A stretch of 64,000 nt of DNA from Streptomyces cellostaticus (GTDB lineage: Bacteria; Actinomycetota; Actinomycetes; Streptomycetales; Streptomycetaceae). Positions 14,655-24,800 of this stretch are shown here, piece by piece. A program made the position numbers and the translations under genes. The stretch lies in assembly GCF_001513965.1 (NCBI RefSeq), contig NZ_KQ948036.1, positions 62,001-126,000 of the forward strand. The letters run 5' to 3'. The notes below the pieces were generated by a model. It had not been told where the DNA came from, did no database searches, and was given only the letters and a program-made list of their open reading frames with translations. The stretch's first letter is position 1, and the number at the start of each line of letters is the position of its first letter.

Positions 14655-17600
14655 ATGACCTCCCCTGTGCGCGCCCACGACCTGATCCTGTGCCTCACCC
14701 CCTTCGGTGAACCCGACGCCGGACTCGCCGCGGCCGCCTGCGGTGCCGGTGCGTTCGGCATCCTCGACCTGGGCGACGGCGATCGCAGATCCCGCGAGGA
14801 GCTGACCCGGCTGAGACGAGCGGCGCTGGGACCCTTCGGCGTGCGGGTGGCCGGACGCTGCGCCCTGCACCCCGCCGACCTGGACGGGGCGCCCGACACG
14901 GTGGTCCTCGCCCCCGACGCTCCCTGGAACGTGGGCGAAGCAGCCGCGCTGTACCGGGTGCTGGCCGAAGTCACCGATCTGGCCGAGGCGCGGGAGGCGG
15001 TCCGCGCCGGGGCGCACGGGCTGATCGCCCGGGGTGCCGAGAGCGGCGGCCGGACCGGCGGTCTGAGCACCTTCGTCCTGCTTCAACTGCTGCTTTCCGA
15101 AGGCGAGTTGCACGTGCCTGTCTGGGCCTGCGGAGGCATCGGCCCGCGTACGGCGGCGGCCGCCGTGGCCGGCGGGGCGGCCGGTGTGGTCCTGGACAGC
15201 CAGCTGGCCCTGCTGGCCGAGTCGGCACTGCCCGAGGCGACCCGGGCCGCGCTGCGGTCCCTGGACGGCTCCGAGACCGTGGTCCTGGCCGGGCACCGGG
15301 TACTGCGCAGGCGCGGCCCCGGCGCCCCGCACCCGCCCGCCGACGACCCCGCAGCGATCGCCTCCCTGCTCGGTGCACGGGACCTGCGCCGCCAACTCCT
15401 CCCGGTGGGCCAGGACGGCTTCCTCGCCGCACGGTTCGCCGAGCGGTGGGGGGACGTGCGGCGGACGGTGCGGGAAGTGAGGGCGGCGATCGGAGCAGCC
15501 GTCGGGCCGGTGGAGTCGGCCGGCGGTGGGTCCGGCCGGGCGCTGCGGCCCGGGTCGGCCATGAGCCGGGCGCTCGGTACCCGGCTCCCGGTCGCCCAGG
15601 GGCCCATGACGCGGGTCAGCGACCAGGCGGCCTTCGCCGCCGTCGTCGCCGAGGACGGCGCGCTGCCGTTCCTGGCGCTGGCCCTGGCCGACGGCGAGCG
15701 GACCCGGTCGATGCTGACCGAGGCGCGTGCCGTGCTCGACGGACGGCCCTGGGGCGTGGGCGTGCTCGGCTTCGCGCCCGAGGACATCAGGAACGCCCAA
15801 CTGGAGGCCGTACGGGAGCTGCGGCCCACGCACGCGATCATCGCGGGCGGACGACCCGCACAGGCCGAGGTGCTGGAGCGGGCCGGGATCCGCACCTTCC
15901 TGCACGTGCCCTCGCCGGGGCTGCTGCGGCAGTTCCTGCAGGCCGGAGCGCGCAGGTTCGTGTTCGAGGGATCCGAGTGCGGCGGACATGTCGGTCCGCG
16001 CGCCTCCTTCCCGCTGTGGGAGGCCCAACTCGCCGTACTGGAAGACTTCCTGGCCGACGCCGACGCCGATGCCGATGCCGAGCCCGCGCAGCAGTTGGAG
16101 GTGTTCTTCGCGGGCGGCATCCACGACGAGCGGTCCGCCGCGATGGCCGCTGCCCTCGCCGCGCCCCTCACCGCCCGGGGCGCCGCCGTCGGTGTCCTGA
16201 TGGGCACCGCCTACCTGTTCACCGAGGAGGCCGTGGCGCACGGCGCGATCCAGCCGCTCTTCCAGCGGCAGGTGCTGACCGCCACCACCACCGCCCTGCT
16301 GGAGACCGCACCCGGCCACGCCACCCGCTGCGTCCCCAGCCCCTTCACCGCCGGCTACCACGACCGCGAAGCCCGGTTACGCGCGTCCGGCCTGCCCGAC
16401 CGTGAGGTGTGGGAGGCGCTGGAGCGGCTCAACGTCGGGCGGCTGCGCATCGCCAGCAAGGGCGTCGAGCGCTCCGCCCAGGGCGAGTTGTGCGGCGTGG
16501 GCGAGCAACGGCAGCTCAGCGACGGGATGTTCATGGCCGGCGAGGTCGCCGTACTGCGCTCGGAGACCACCACCGTCGCCTCCCTGCACCACTCGGTCAC
16601 CGACGGCGCCGCCGACTTCCTCACCGCCCGGGCCGCGCGGCCCACCTCCCGCACGGCCGCCGAAGCGGCGCCGCCCGCACCACTCGACGTCGCCGTCGTC
16701 GGCATGGCCTGCATGTTCCCGCAGGCCCCCGACCTCGCCACCTTCTGGGCGAACATCGTCACCGGACACGACGCCGTCACCGAGGTCCCGCCCGACCGCT
16801 GGGACCCCGAGGTGCACCACACAGCCGGCAGCACGGCCTCCAGATGGGGCGGCTTCCTGCCCCGCATCCCCTTCGACCCGCTGAGCTACGGCATCCCGCC
16901 CGCCTCCCTCGGCAGCATCGAGCCGGTCCAGCTGCTGTCCCTGGAGGCGGCCCGGCGCGCCCTGGAGGACGCCGGATACGGCGACCGGGGGCGGGAGTTC
17001 GACCGCTCCCGCACCTCCGTCGTCTTCGGCGCCGAGGCGGGCAGCGACCTGTCCAACGCCGCCACCCTGCGCGCCGTGCTCCCCTCGTACTACGGCAAGG
17101 TCCCCGACGGTCTCGAAGACCAGCTGCCCCGGTTGACCGAGGACTCCTTCCCCGGCATGCTCGCCAACGTCATCTCCGGCCGCATCGCCAACCGCCTGGA
17201 CCTCGGCGGCGCCAACTACACCGTCGACGCGGCCTGCGCCTCCTCCCTCGCCGCGCTCGACGTGGCCTGCAAGGAACTCGTCTCCGGCAGCAGCGACGTC
17301 GTCCTGTGCGGCGGAGCCGACCTGCACAACGGCATCAACGACTTCGTCCTGTTCTCCTCCGTGCACGCCCTCTCGCCGACCGGCCGCTCCCGCGCCTTCG
17401 ACGACTCCGCCGACGGCATCGCCCTCGGCGAGGGCGTGGCCTGCGTGGTCCTCAAGCGGCTCGCGGACGCCGAACGCGACGGCGACCGCATCTACGGTGT
17501 GATCAAGGGCGTCGGCTCCGCCAGTGACGGCCGCTCCCTCGGCCTGACCGCACCTCGCCCCGAAGGACAGCGGGCCGCGCTGCTGCGCGCCTACCGCAAC

Positions 17601-20600
17601 GCCGGTGTCTCACCCGCCGAGGTCGGCCTCGTCGAGGCGCACGGCACCGGCACGGTCGTCGGTGACCGTACCGAACTCACCGTGCTCGGCGAGGTGTTCA
17701 CCGAGGCGGGCGCCGAAACCGGCTCCTGTGCGCTCGGCTCGGTCAAGTCGCAGATCGGGCACACCAAGTGCGCCGCCGGACTCGCTGGCCTCATCAAGAC
17801 CACCCTCGCCCTGTACACCGGGGTCAAGCCGCCCACCCTGCACCTGGAGCGGCCGGGCGCGGCCTGGTCGGAGGAGGACAGCCCGTTCGCCTTCCACACC
17901 CGCGCCCAGCCCTGGGCGGCACCGGCCGCCGAACGCCTCGCCGGAGTCAGCGCGTTCGGCTTCGGCGGGACCAACTTCCATGTGGTCGTGGGCGCGTACG
18001 GCGACGCGGTGCCGCCACAGCAGACCCTGGACGCCTGGCCCGCCGAGCTGTTCCTGTTCCGGGGCAAGGACACGGCCGCGGCCCACCGGGACGCCGAGCA
18101 GATCCTCCAGGCCGCCGAGGCCGACGGCCGCCCGTGGCGCCTGCGCGACCTCGCCCTCGCCGCGGCCCGCCGCGCGGACACCTCCCACGAACCGGTGCGG
18201 GCGGCGGTCGTGGCCCGCGACGTGGCGGAGCTGACCGCCCAACTGCGCCGGCTCCTGGCCGGGGAGCACGATCCGGCGGCCGGGATCCACCTGAGCGAGC
18301 CGACTGCGCCGGGTGGGATCGGCTTGAGCGCGCCGACTGTGCCGACCGCGCCGACTGTGCCGACCGCGCCGACCGCGCCGGGCGGGATCGGCCAGAGCGC
18401 GCCGGTTCCGTCGGCTGGTGATGCCAAGGTCGCGCCGGTTCCGTCGGCTGGTGATGCCAAGGTCGCGCCGGTTCCGTCGGCTGGTGATGCCAAGGTCGCG
18501 CCGGTTCCGTCGGCTGGTGATGCCAAGGTCGCGCCGGTTCCGTCGGCCGGTGATGCCAAGGTCACCGCGATTCCGCCGGCCGGTGACGCCATGGTCGCCC
18601 CGATTCCGTCGGCCGGTGACGCCAAAGTCGCCTTCCTCTTCCCCGGGCAGGGCAGCCAGCGGCCCGGCATGCTCGCCGACCTGCTGGTCACCCTGCCCGA
18701 GCTGCGGCACTACCTCCACCTCGGCCGCGCCCACGCCGACCGGCTGTACCCACCGGCCGCGTTCGACGAAGCCGCCGGTGAGCGCCGCCGGGCCGCCCTC
18801 ACCGACACCCGGGCCGCGCAGCCCGCGCTCGGCATCACGGGCCTTGCCGCCCATGCCTTCCTCACCGCCGCCGGCGTCCACCCGGACCTCGCGGCCGGGC
18901 ACAGCTATGGGGAGCTGGTCGCCCTGAGCGCGGCCGGAGCCCTCGACCCGGAGACCCTCCTGGAGCTGAGCACCGAGCGCGCCGGCGCGATCCTGGCGGC
19001 CGCGGGCGACGCCCCCGGCACCATGGCCGCCGTAGGAGCCCGGGCCGAGGACGTCGAACGCGTACTGCGCGCCGCGCAGACACCCGAGTCGGTCGTCGTG
19101 GCCAATCGCAACTCGCCCGAGCAGTCGGTGATTTCGGGTCCCACGGTCGAAGTCGAGGAAGCCGTACGGCTGTTGCGGCAGGCCGGTCTCGGTGCGCGGC
19201 GCATCCCCGTCGCCTGCGCCTTCCACAGCCCGGTGGTGGCCGCCGCGGGGGAGCGGTTCGCCAAGGTCCTCGCGGACAAGGCCGTACGGGTCCCCGAGTT
19301 CCCCGTCTGGGCCAACCGCACGGCCGCGCCGTACCCCCTGGACGCCGACGCCGTACGCGCGGAACTCGCCGCCCAGATCGGCGCGCCGGTCGCCTTCGCC
19401 GACCAGATCGAGGCGATGTACGAGGCAGGAGCGCGGACCTTCGTCGAGGCCGGTCCCGGCCGGGTCCTCACCCGGCTCGTCGGCCAGATCCTCGGCGACC
19501 GCCCGCACCGCACCGTCGCCTGCGAGCCCCGCGCCGACAGCGGTCTGGCCGGCTGGCTCGACGCACTCGCCCGACTGGCCGTCACCGGGCTGCCGGTGCG
19601 CACCGCCTGGCTCTTCCGGGGCCGGGACGCCGTCGACGCGGTCCGGACGCCCGCGCCGCGGCGGCCCGGCTGGACGGTCGACGGACACCTCGTGCGCACC
19701 GCCGACGGAGCACTTCTGCCCGGTGCCCTCGCACCGGCCCGACGAGTCGTGGAGACCACTGTGACGACGAACCCGCCGTACGGCGACCCGGCCGGCCGGG
19801 ACGCGCTGATCTCCGAATACCTGCGCACCAGCCGGGAGATGATCGCCGCCCAGCGCGATGTGCTGCTCACCTACTTCGGTGCGGCGCCCGGAGCGACCCC
19901 GCCGGCACCTGCCGCTCCCACCCCGCTCCCGCAGGTCGCGCTCCCCGAGCCCGGTGAACTCCCTGTGCCGGAACCGTCGTTGCCCGATCCGGCCGAACCC
20001 GGGCACGACGTCGAGCGTGTCGTCCTGGAGATCATCAGCGAGCGCACCGGTTACCCCGTCGACATGATCGAGCCCGACCTCGACCTGGAGGCCGATCTGA
20101 GCATCGACTCGATCAAGCGGGCCGAGATAGCGGGCGAACTCGCCAGGCGCCTGGGGATTGCGAGCGGGGCGGAACTCCTGGACGACGCGGAACTGGAGGA
20201 ACTGACCAAGGCACGTACGGCCGCGGCGGTGACGGCCTGGCTGACGGCACGGGCCGGCGGCGGGGCGGCCGAGGAACCCCTGCCGACACCGGCGGTGTCC
20301 GAAGCGCCCGCCTCCACGGCGTCCGCAGCGGCGCCCCCCGGCGATGCTCCCCGGCGCTGTGAGCTGCGCCCGGTGGTCCTCCCGCAGGCGGAGAGCGCGA
20401 CGGACCCCGCGTCCGTCCTGTCCGGCCGGCGCTTCGCCCTTCTCGGCGACGGCGGGGGTGCCGCGGCCGAGGTCGCCGCCCGGCTCACCGCGCACGGCGC
20501 CCACGCGGTGACCGTCGGCCCCGACCACCTGCTCGGCGAGGCCGACGGCACGGTCGACGGCGTCCTCTACCTGGGCGCGCTCGGCGGCCCGGAGCTGCCG

Positions 20601-21818
20601 GTGCTGCCCGAGGTCTTCCCGGTGGTGCAGGCGGCCCTGGCGCGCGCCCCGCGCAGCCTGCTGGCCGTCCGGCCCGCCGACGGCGCTCAGGCGATGCGTT
20701 CGGCCGGTCTGCACGGCCTCTTCCGCAGCGTCGCCCGGGAGTACCCCGACACCCTCGCCCGGATCGTCACCGTCCCCGACACCGCTCCCGCGGCCGTCGC
20801 CGACGCCCTGCTCGCCGAACTGCTCGCACCGGAGCCGGCCCCCGTCGTCCTGCGCACGGCCACCGGCCTGCGGCACGGTCTCGAGCTGGTGCCCGCGCCG
20901 CTGGGACCGCTCGGCAGCACCGGCGCGGGCCCGGCCGGGGATGGTGCCGCCGAGGCCGCCGCGCTCGGCCTCGACCGGGACTCCGTGGTACTGCTGGTCG
21001 GCGGCGCCCGGGGCATCACGGCGAGGTTCGCGATCGCGCTGGCCGCCGCGAGCCGCTGCCGTATCGAACTGCTCGGCCGCACCCCCGCGCCCACCGCGCC
21101 CGAGCCTCGGGGGACCGCCGCCGCCCGCACCGCCGTCGAACTGCGCGCCGCCCTCGCCGCGGACGGCACGCTGAAGCCGACCGAGATCAACCGGGCCGCC
21201 GAACTGATCCTGGCCCAGCGGGAGATCACCGACACCCTCGCCGAACTCACCGCCCTCGGCAGCGAGGCCCGCTACCGTTCGGTGGACTTCCGCGAACGGG
21301 AGGCCGCACTGCAGGCGGTCAAGGAGATCCACGCCGAACAGGGCAGGCTCGACGGAGTCGTCTTCGCCGCCGGGGTGATCGAGGACCGGCTGATCGCCGA
21401 GAAGACCCCCGAGTCCTTCCGGCGCGTGTACGGGACGAAGACGGCCGGGGCCGCCGCCCTGCTCGCCGCGCTGGAGGACCTTCCGGGCGGACCGGCGTTC
21501 ACCGTGCTGTTCGGCAGCATCGCCGCCGTCCTCGGCAACCGCGGCCAGGCCGACTACGCCGCCGCGAACGACGCCCTGGAGCGCCTCGGTGCCGACTGGG
21601 CCGACCGCACAGGCCGCCGCGCGCTCACCGTGCACTGGGGCCCCTGGGCGCCGTCCGGCAGCCACAACGGCATGGTCGGTGCGGAACTCGGCCGGGAGTA
21701 CGCCCGCCGCGGGGTGCAGCTGATCGACCCGGACGAGGGCACCGCGGCCCTGCTCCGGGAGCTGGCCTGGGGCGACCGCTCGGCCCGCGCCGTCGTCTAC
21801 ACCGCCTCGGGCTGGTGA
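14655..21818 (+). CDS. Iterative type I PKS/PUFA-like synthase: NPD-NPD-KS-AT-ACP-KR
   Basis: 2387 residues from ATG at 14655, with GGAG 4 nt upstream; a TTG 21 nt earlier is less likely. Domains: residues 1-280 nitropropane-dioxygenase-like TIM barrel 1 (GAESGGRTGG near 126), about 295-620 barrel 2 (EGSECGGHVG near 438, with the family His), KS 677-1110 (Cys861, His996, His1036), repeat linker 1249-1325, AT from 1327 (GQGSQ; Ser1417 in GHSYGE), ACP with LSIDSIKR (Ser1819) and C-terminal KR (VGGARGI at 2115; Ser2288, Tyr2301, Asn2305). The DSIKR ACP motif and NPD-type reductase resemble Pfa polyunsaturated-fatty-acid synthases, where the NPD enzyme (PfaD) acts as enoyl reductase. Fusion of the NPD part to the N-terminus of the KS protein is unusual. 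It has no DH; that is in the next gene, 1 nt downstream. Confidence 0.9.
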   Translation: MTSPVRAHDLILCLTPFGEPDAGLAAAACGAGAFGILDLGDGDRRSREELTRLRRAALGPFGVRVAGRCALHPADLDGAPDTVVLAPDAPWNVGEAAALYRVLAEVTDLAEAREAVRAGAHGLIARGAESGGRTGGLSTFVLLQLLLSEGELHVPVWACGGIGPRTAAAAVAGGAAGVVLDSQLALLAESALPEATRAALRSLDGSETVVLAGHRVLRRRGPGAPHPPADDPAAIASLLGARDLRRQLLPVGQDGFLAARFAERWGDVRRTVREVRAAIGAAVGPVESAGGGSGRALRPGSAMSRALGTRLPVAQGPMTRVSDQAAFAAVVAEDGALPFLALALADGERTRSMLTEARAVLDGRPWGVGVLGFAPEDIRNAQLEAVRELRPTHAIIAGGRPAQAEVLERAGIRTFLHVPSPGLLRQFLQAGARRFVFEGSECGGHVGPRASFPLWEAQLAVLEDFLADADADADAEPAQQLEVFFAGGIHDERSAAMAAALAAPLTARGAAVGVLMGTAYLFTEEAVAHGAIQPLFQRQVLTATTTALLETAPGHATRCVPSPFTAGYHDREARLRASGLPDREVWEALERLNVGRLRIASKGVERSAQGELCGVGEQRQLSDGMFMAGEVAVLRSETTTVASLHHSVTDGAADFLTARAARPTSRTAAEAAPPAPLDVAVVGMACMFPQAPDLATFWANIVTGHDAVTEVPPDRWDPEVHHTAGSTASRWGGFLPRIPFDPLSYGIPPASLGSIEPVQLLSLEAARRALEDAGYGDRGREFDRSRTSVVFGAEAGSDLSNAATLRAVLPSYYGKVPDGLEDQLPRLTEDSFPGMLANVISGRIANRLDLGGANYTVDAACASSLAALDVACKELVSGSSDVVLCGGADLHNGINDFVLFSSVHALSPTGRSRAFDDSADGIALGEGVACVVLKRLADAERDGDRIYGVIKGVGSASDGRSLGLTAPRPEGQRAALLRAYRNAGVSPAEVGLVEAHGTGTVVGDRTELTVLGEVFTEAGAETGSCALGSVKSQIGHTKCAAGLAGLIKTTLALYTGVKPPTLHLERPGAAWSEEDSPFAFHTRAQPWAAPAAERLAGVSAFGFGGTNFHVVVGAYGDAVPPQQTLDAWPAELFLFRGKDTAAAHRDAEQILQAAEADGRPWRLRDLALAAARRADTSHEPVRAAVVARDVAELTAQLRRLLAGEHDPAAGIHLSEPTAPGGIGLSAPTVPTAPTVPTAPTAPGGIGQSAPVPSAGDAKVAPVPSAGDAKVAPVPSAGDAKVAPVPSAGDAKVAPVPSAGDAKVTAIPPAGDAMVAPIPSAGDAKVAFLFPGQGSQRPGMLADLLVTLPELRHYLHLGRAHADRLYPPAAFDEAAGERRRAALTDTRAAQPALGITGLAAHAFLTAAGVHPDLAAGHSYGELVALSAAGALDPETLLELSTERAGAILAAAGDAPGTMAAVGARAEDVERVLRAAQTPESVVVANRNSPEQSVISGPTVEVEEAVRLLRQAGLGARRIPVACAFHSPVVAAAGERFAKVLADKAVRVPEFPVWANRTAAPYPLDADAVRAELAAQIGAPVAFADQIEAMYEAGARTFVEAGPGRVLTRLVGQILGDRPHRTVACEPRADSGLAGWLDALARLAVTGLPVRTAWLFRGRDAVDAVRTPAPRRPGWTVDGHLVRTADGALLPGALAPARRVVETTVTTNPPYGDPAGRDALISEYLRTSREMIAAQRDVLLTYFGAAPGATPPAPAAPTPLPQVALPEPGELPVPEPSLPDPAEPGHDVERVVLEIISERTGYPVDMIEPDLDLEADLSIDSIKRAEIAGELARRLGIASGAELLDDAELEELTKARTAAAVTAWLTARAGGGAAEEPLPTPAVSEAPASTASAAAPPGDAPRRCELRPVVLPQAESATDPASVLSGRRFALLGDGGGAAAEVAARLTAHGAHAVTVGPDHLLGEADGTVDGVLYLGALGGPELPVLPEVFPVVQAALARAPRSLLAVRPADGAQAMRSAGLHGLFRSVAREYPDTLARIVTVPDTAPAAVADALLAELLAPEPAPVVLRTATGLRHGLELVPAPLGPLGSTGAGPAGDGAAEAAALGLDRDSVVLLVGGARGITARFAIALAAASRCRIELLGRTPAPTAPEPRGTAAARTAVELRAALAADGTLKPTEINRAAELILAQREITDTLAELTALGSEARYRSVDFREREAALQAVKEIHAEQGRLDGVVFAAGVIEDRLIAEKTPESFRRVYGTKTAGAAALLAALEDLPGGPAFTVLFGSIAAVLGNRGQADYAAANDALERLGADWADRTGRRALTVHWGPWAPSGSHNGMVGAELGREYARRGVQLIDPDEGTAALLRELAWGDRSARAVVYTASGW
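18399..18629 (+). repeat. Seven-copy 33-bp tandem repeat inside PKS1 linker
   Basis: Seven head-to-tail 33-bp units encode APVPSAGDAKV repeats. Units 1-4 (18399-18530) are identical, unit 5 differs by one base, units 6 and 7 are more diverged, and unit 7 runs straight into the AT start (AGDAKVAFLFPGQGSQ). Upstream, 18290-18398 has a degenerate Thr/Pro repeat (PTVPTAPTVPTAPTAPGGIG). The period keeps the frame, so copy-number change alters linker length only. Confidence 0.95.
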
Positions 21819-21819
21819 G

Positions 21820-24800
21820 ATGACACAACGTCAGACAGTCGTCGCCGTCGTCGGGATGGCGGTGCTGCTGCCCGGCGCCGCCGGCCTCGACGCCTACTGG
21901 CGCAACCTGCGCGACGGCGTGGACGCGATCGCCGACGTCCCCGAGGGCCGGTGGGACGCCGACTACTACCGCCCGGACTCGGCCACCGGGCCCGCCGCGG
22001 CCGACCGGATCTACTGCCGGCGGGGCGGTTTCGTGGACGGTCTGGCCGAGGTGGAGGTGACCCGGTACGGCATCATGCCCGCCTCCGTGCCGGGCACCGA
22101 GCCCGACCAGCTGATCGCCCTCGACGTGGCCGCCGCCGCGCTCGCCGACGCGGGCGGCGCGGACCGGCTGCCCGAGCGGCACCGGATCGGCGTGGCCCTC
22201 GGCCGCGGCGGCTACCTCACCCCCGGCCTGGTCCGGCTCGACCAGCGGGTGCGCACGGCCGGTCAACTCGTCCGCACACTCGGCGAGTTACTTCCCGAGC
22301 TGTCCTCCGCGCAACTGGAGCGGGTGCGGACGGCGTTCACCGAGCGGCTCGGCCCGGACCGTCCCGAGTCCGCGATCGGCCTGGTCCCCAACCTCGCCGC
22401 GTCCCGCATCGCCAACCGGCTCGACCTGCGCGGCCCCGCCTACACCGTGGACGCGGCCTGCGCCTCCTCGCTGGTCGCCGTCGACCAGGCGGTCACCGAA
22501 CTCGCCACCGGCCGCTGCGACCTGATGCTGGCCGGGGGAGTGCACCACTGCCACGACATCACCCTGTGGAGCGTCTTCTCCCAGCTCCGCGCCCTGTCCC
22601 CGACCCAGCGCAGCCGCCCCTTCCACCGCAATGCCGACGGCCTCCTCATCGGGGAGGGAACCGGCGTCGTCGTCCTCAAACGGTTCGCGGACGCCGAACG
22701 CGACGGCGACCGTGTGTACGCGGTGATCCGCGGGACGGGCGTGGCCAGCGACGGCCGTACCGCCGGGCTGGTCACCCCCGATCCCGGCGGCCAGACCCGT
22801 GCCGTGCGCCAGGCCTGGCGGGCCGCCGGCCTCGACCCGGCCGCGCCGCACTCGATCGGCCTGCTGGAGGCGCACGGCACCGCCACCCCGGCCGGGGACG
22901 CGGCCGAACTTGCCACCCTGGCCGAGGTGTTCGGGCCGGCCGCGGCCTACCGTGACGAGCGGCCCGTCCTCGGGTCGGTGAAGTCGATGATCGGGCACAC
23001 CATGCCGGCCGCCGGGATCGCCGGCCTGGTCAAGGCCGTCCTCGCCCTGCACCACGGCACCCTCCTGCCCACCCTCCACTGCGACGACCCCCACCCCGCC
23101 CTCGCGGCCACCCGCTTCCGCACCCTGGAACGGGCCCGCCCCTGGGAGACCGGGCCGCACCAGCCGGTCCGACGGGCCGCCGTGAACGCCTTCGGGTTCG
23201 GCGGGATCAACGCCCATGTGGTGCTGGAGGAGGCGCCGGGGGTGCGGCCGAGGTCCCGGCGGGCCCCGACCATGGTGGCCGAGCCCGAACGCGTCCTCCT
23301 GCTCGCTGCCGACGACGTCGACGAGCTCTCCGCCCTCCTCGACACCGACGACTCGGCCGTCCTCGCCTCCGGCCTCGACCCCGCGCGGCCGCATCCCGAC
23401 GCCGGACCCGTACGCCTCGGCATCGTCGCCCCCACCGCCAAGCGGCTCGCGCTGGCCCGACGGGTGACCGGCAAGGGCCGGGCCTGGCAGGGCCGCAGCG
23501 ACGTCTGGTTCCGGCCCACCCCGCTGCTCGGGCCCGCCGGCGGCAAGCTGGCCTTCGTCTTCCCCGGTCTGGAGAGCGACTTCGCGCCCCGCGCCGACGA
23601 CATCGCCGCGCACTTCGGCCTGACCCCGCTCACCGGTACCGGCACGGACGTACAGGTCGGCGACGTCGGACGGCACGGCTTCTCGGTCGTCGGCGTGGGC
23701 CGGCTGCTGGACACCGCGCTGCGCCGCATGGGGGTCGTACCGGACGCGGTCGCCGGGCACAGCGTCGGTGAGTGGACGGCCATGGCGGCGGCCGGCCTCT
23801 ACTCGGGTGCCGAAGTGGACGCGTTCATGGCCGGGTTCGACCCGGACACGCTGACCGTGCCGGGCCTCGCCTTCGCCGCGGTGGGCGCCTCGGCCGACCG
23901 GGTCCGCGCCGCCCTCGCCGAGGCGTGGCAGGGCTCCGGGATCGTGCTGTCCCACGACAACGCGCCCCGGCAGTCGATGGTGTGCGGGCCGGATGCGGCG
24001 GTCCAGGAGTTCGTGCGGTCCTTCCGCGCCGAGGGCGTCCTGTGCCAGGTCCTGCCCTTCCGCTCCGGCTTCCACACGCCGATGCTGGAGCCGTACCTCG
24101 CGCCCATCAAGGAGGCCGCCGAACGCTTCCGGCTCCATCCGCCGACCGTTCCGGTGTGGTCCGGAACGACCGCCGCGCCCTTCCCGGGAGAGGAGGCGGC
24201 AGTACGCGACCTGTTCGTACGGCACCTGCTGGAGCCCGTGCGCTTGCGTGAGCTCGTCGAGGCCCTGTACACGGCAGGCCACCGCACCTTCGTCCAGACC
24301 GGCCCCGGCCAGCTGGCCTCCCTCATCACCGACACCCTCGCCGACCGCGACCACCTCACCGTCGCCGCCAATTCGCCCCACCGTCCCGGGGTGTCCCAAC
24401 TCCGGCGTGTGGCAACGGCGTTGTGGACGGCGGGGGCGCGCGTGGCCCCGGCGGTGCCGCCTGCCCGATCACTCGGGTCGGCAGCATCTGCGCAGACACC
24501 CGAGCCGGCAGACGACGCGCAGACACCCGAGCCGGCAGCCGACGCGCAGGCACCCGAGCCGGCAGCTCACCCTCAGGCTCCCGCGCGGGAGCGCCGCACT
24601 CAGGCCGCCGAGTCTTCAGTGCGCGCACAAGCCCCCGAACCGGCCCCTCGTGCCCACGCTTCCGCCGCGGCGCCCCAGCGGCCGCCCGTCCGCCTCGACC
24701 TGGACGGTGCCCTGATATCCCTGGCCGGGCCGGACCTGGACGCGCTGCGGTCGGAGTTGCGGCCGGCTCGGCAGACGGCGCACCCCTCGCAGCCGCCCCG

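Noticed and set aside
18399..18629. CRISPR-like array
   Set aside because: Units are contiguous without spacers and in frame within a PKS linker; it is a minisatellite.
17610..21665. 1351-codon minus-strand frame opposite PKS1
   Set aside because: Open only because of high GC3 on the coding strand; composition is repetitive Arg/Gly and has no motif.
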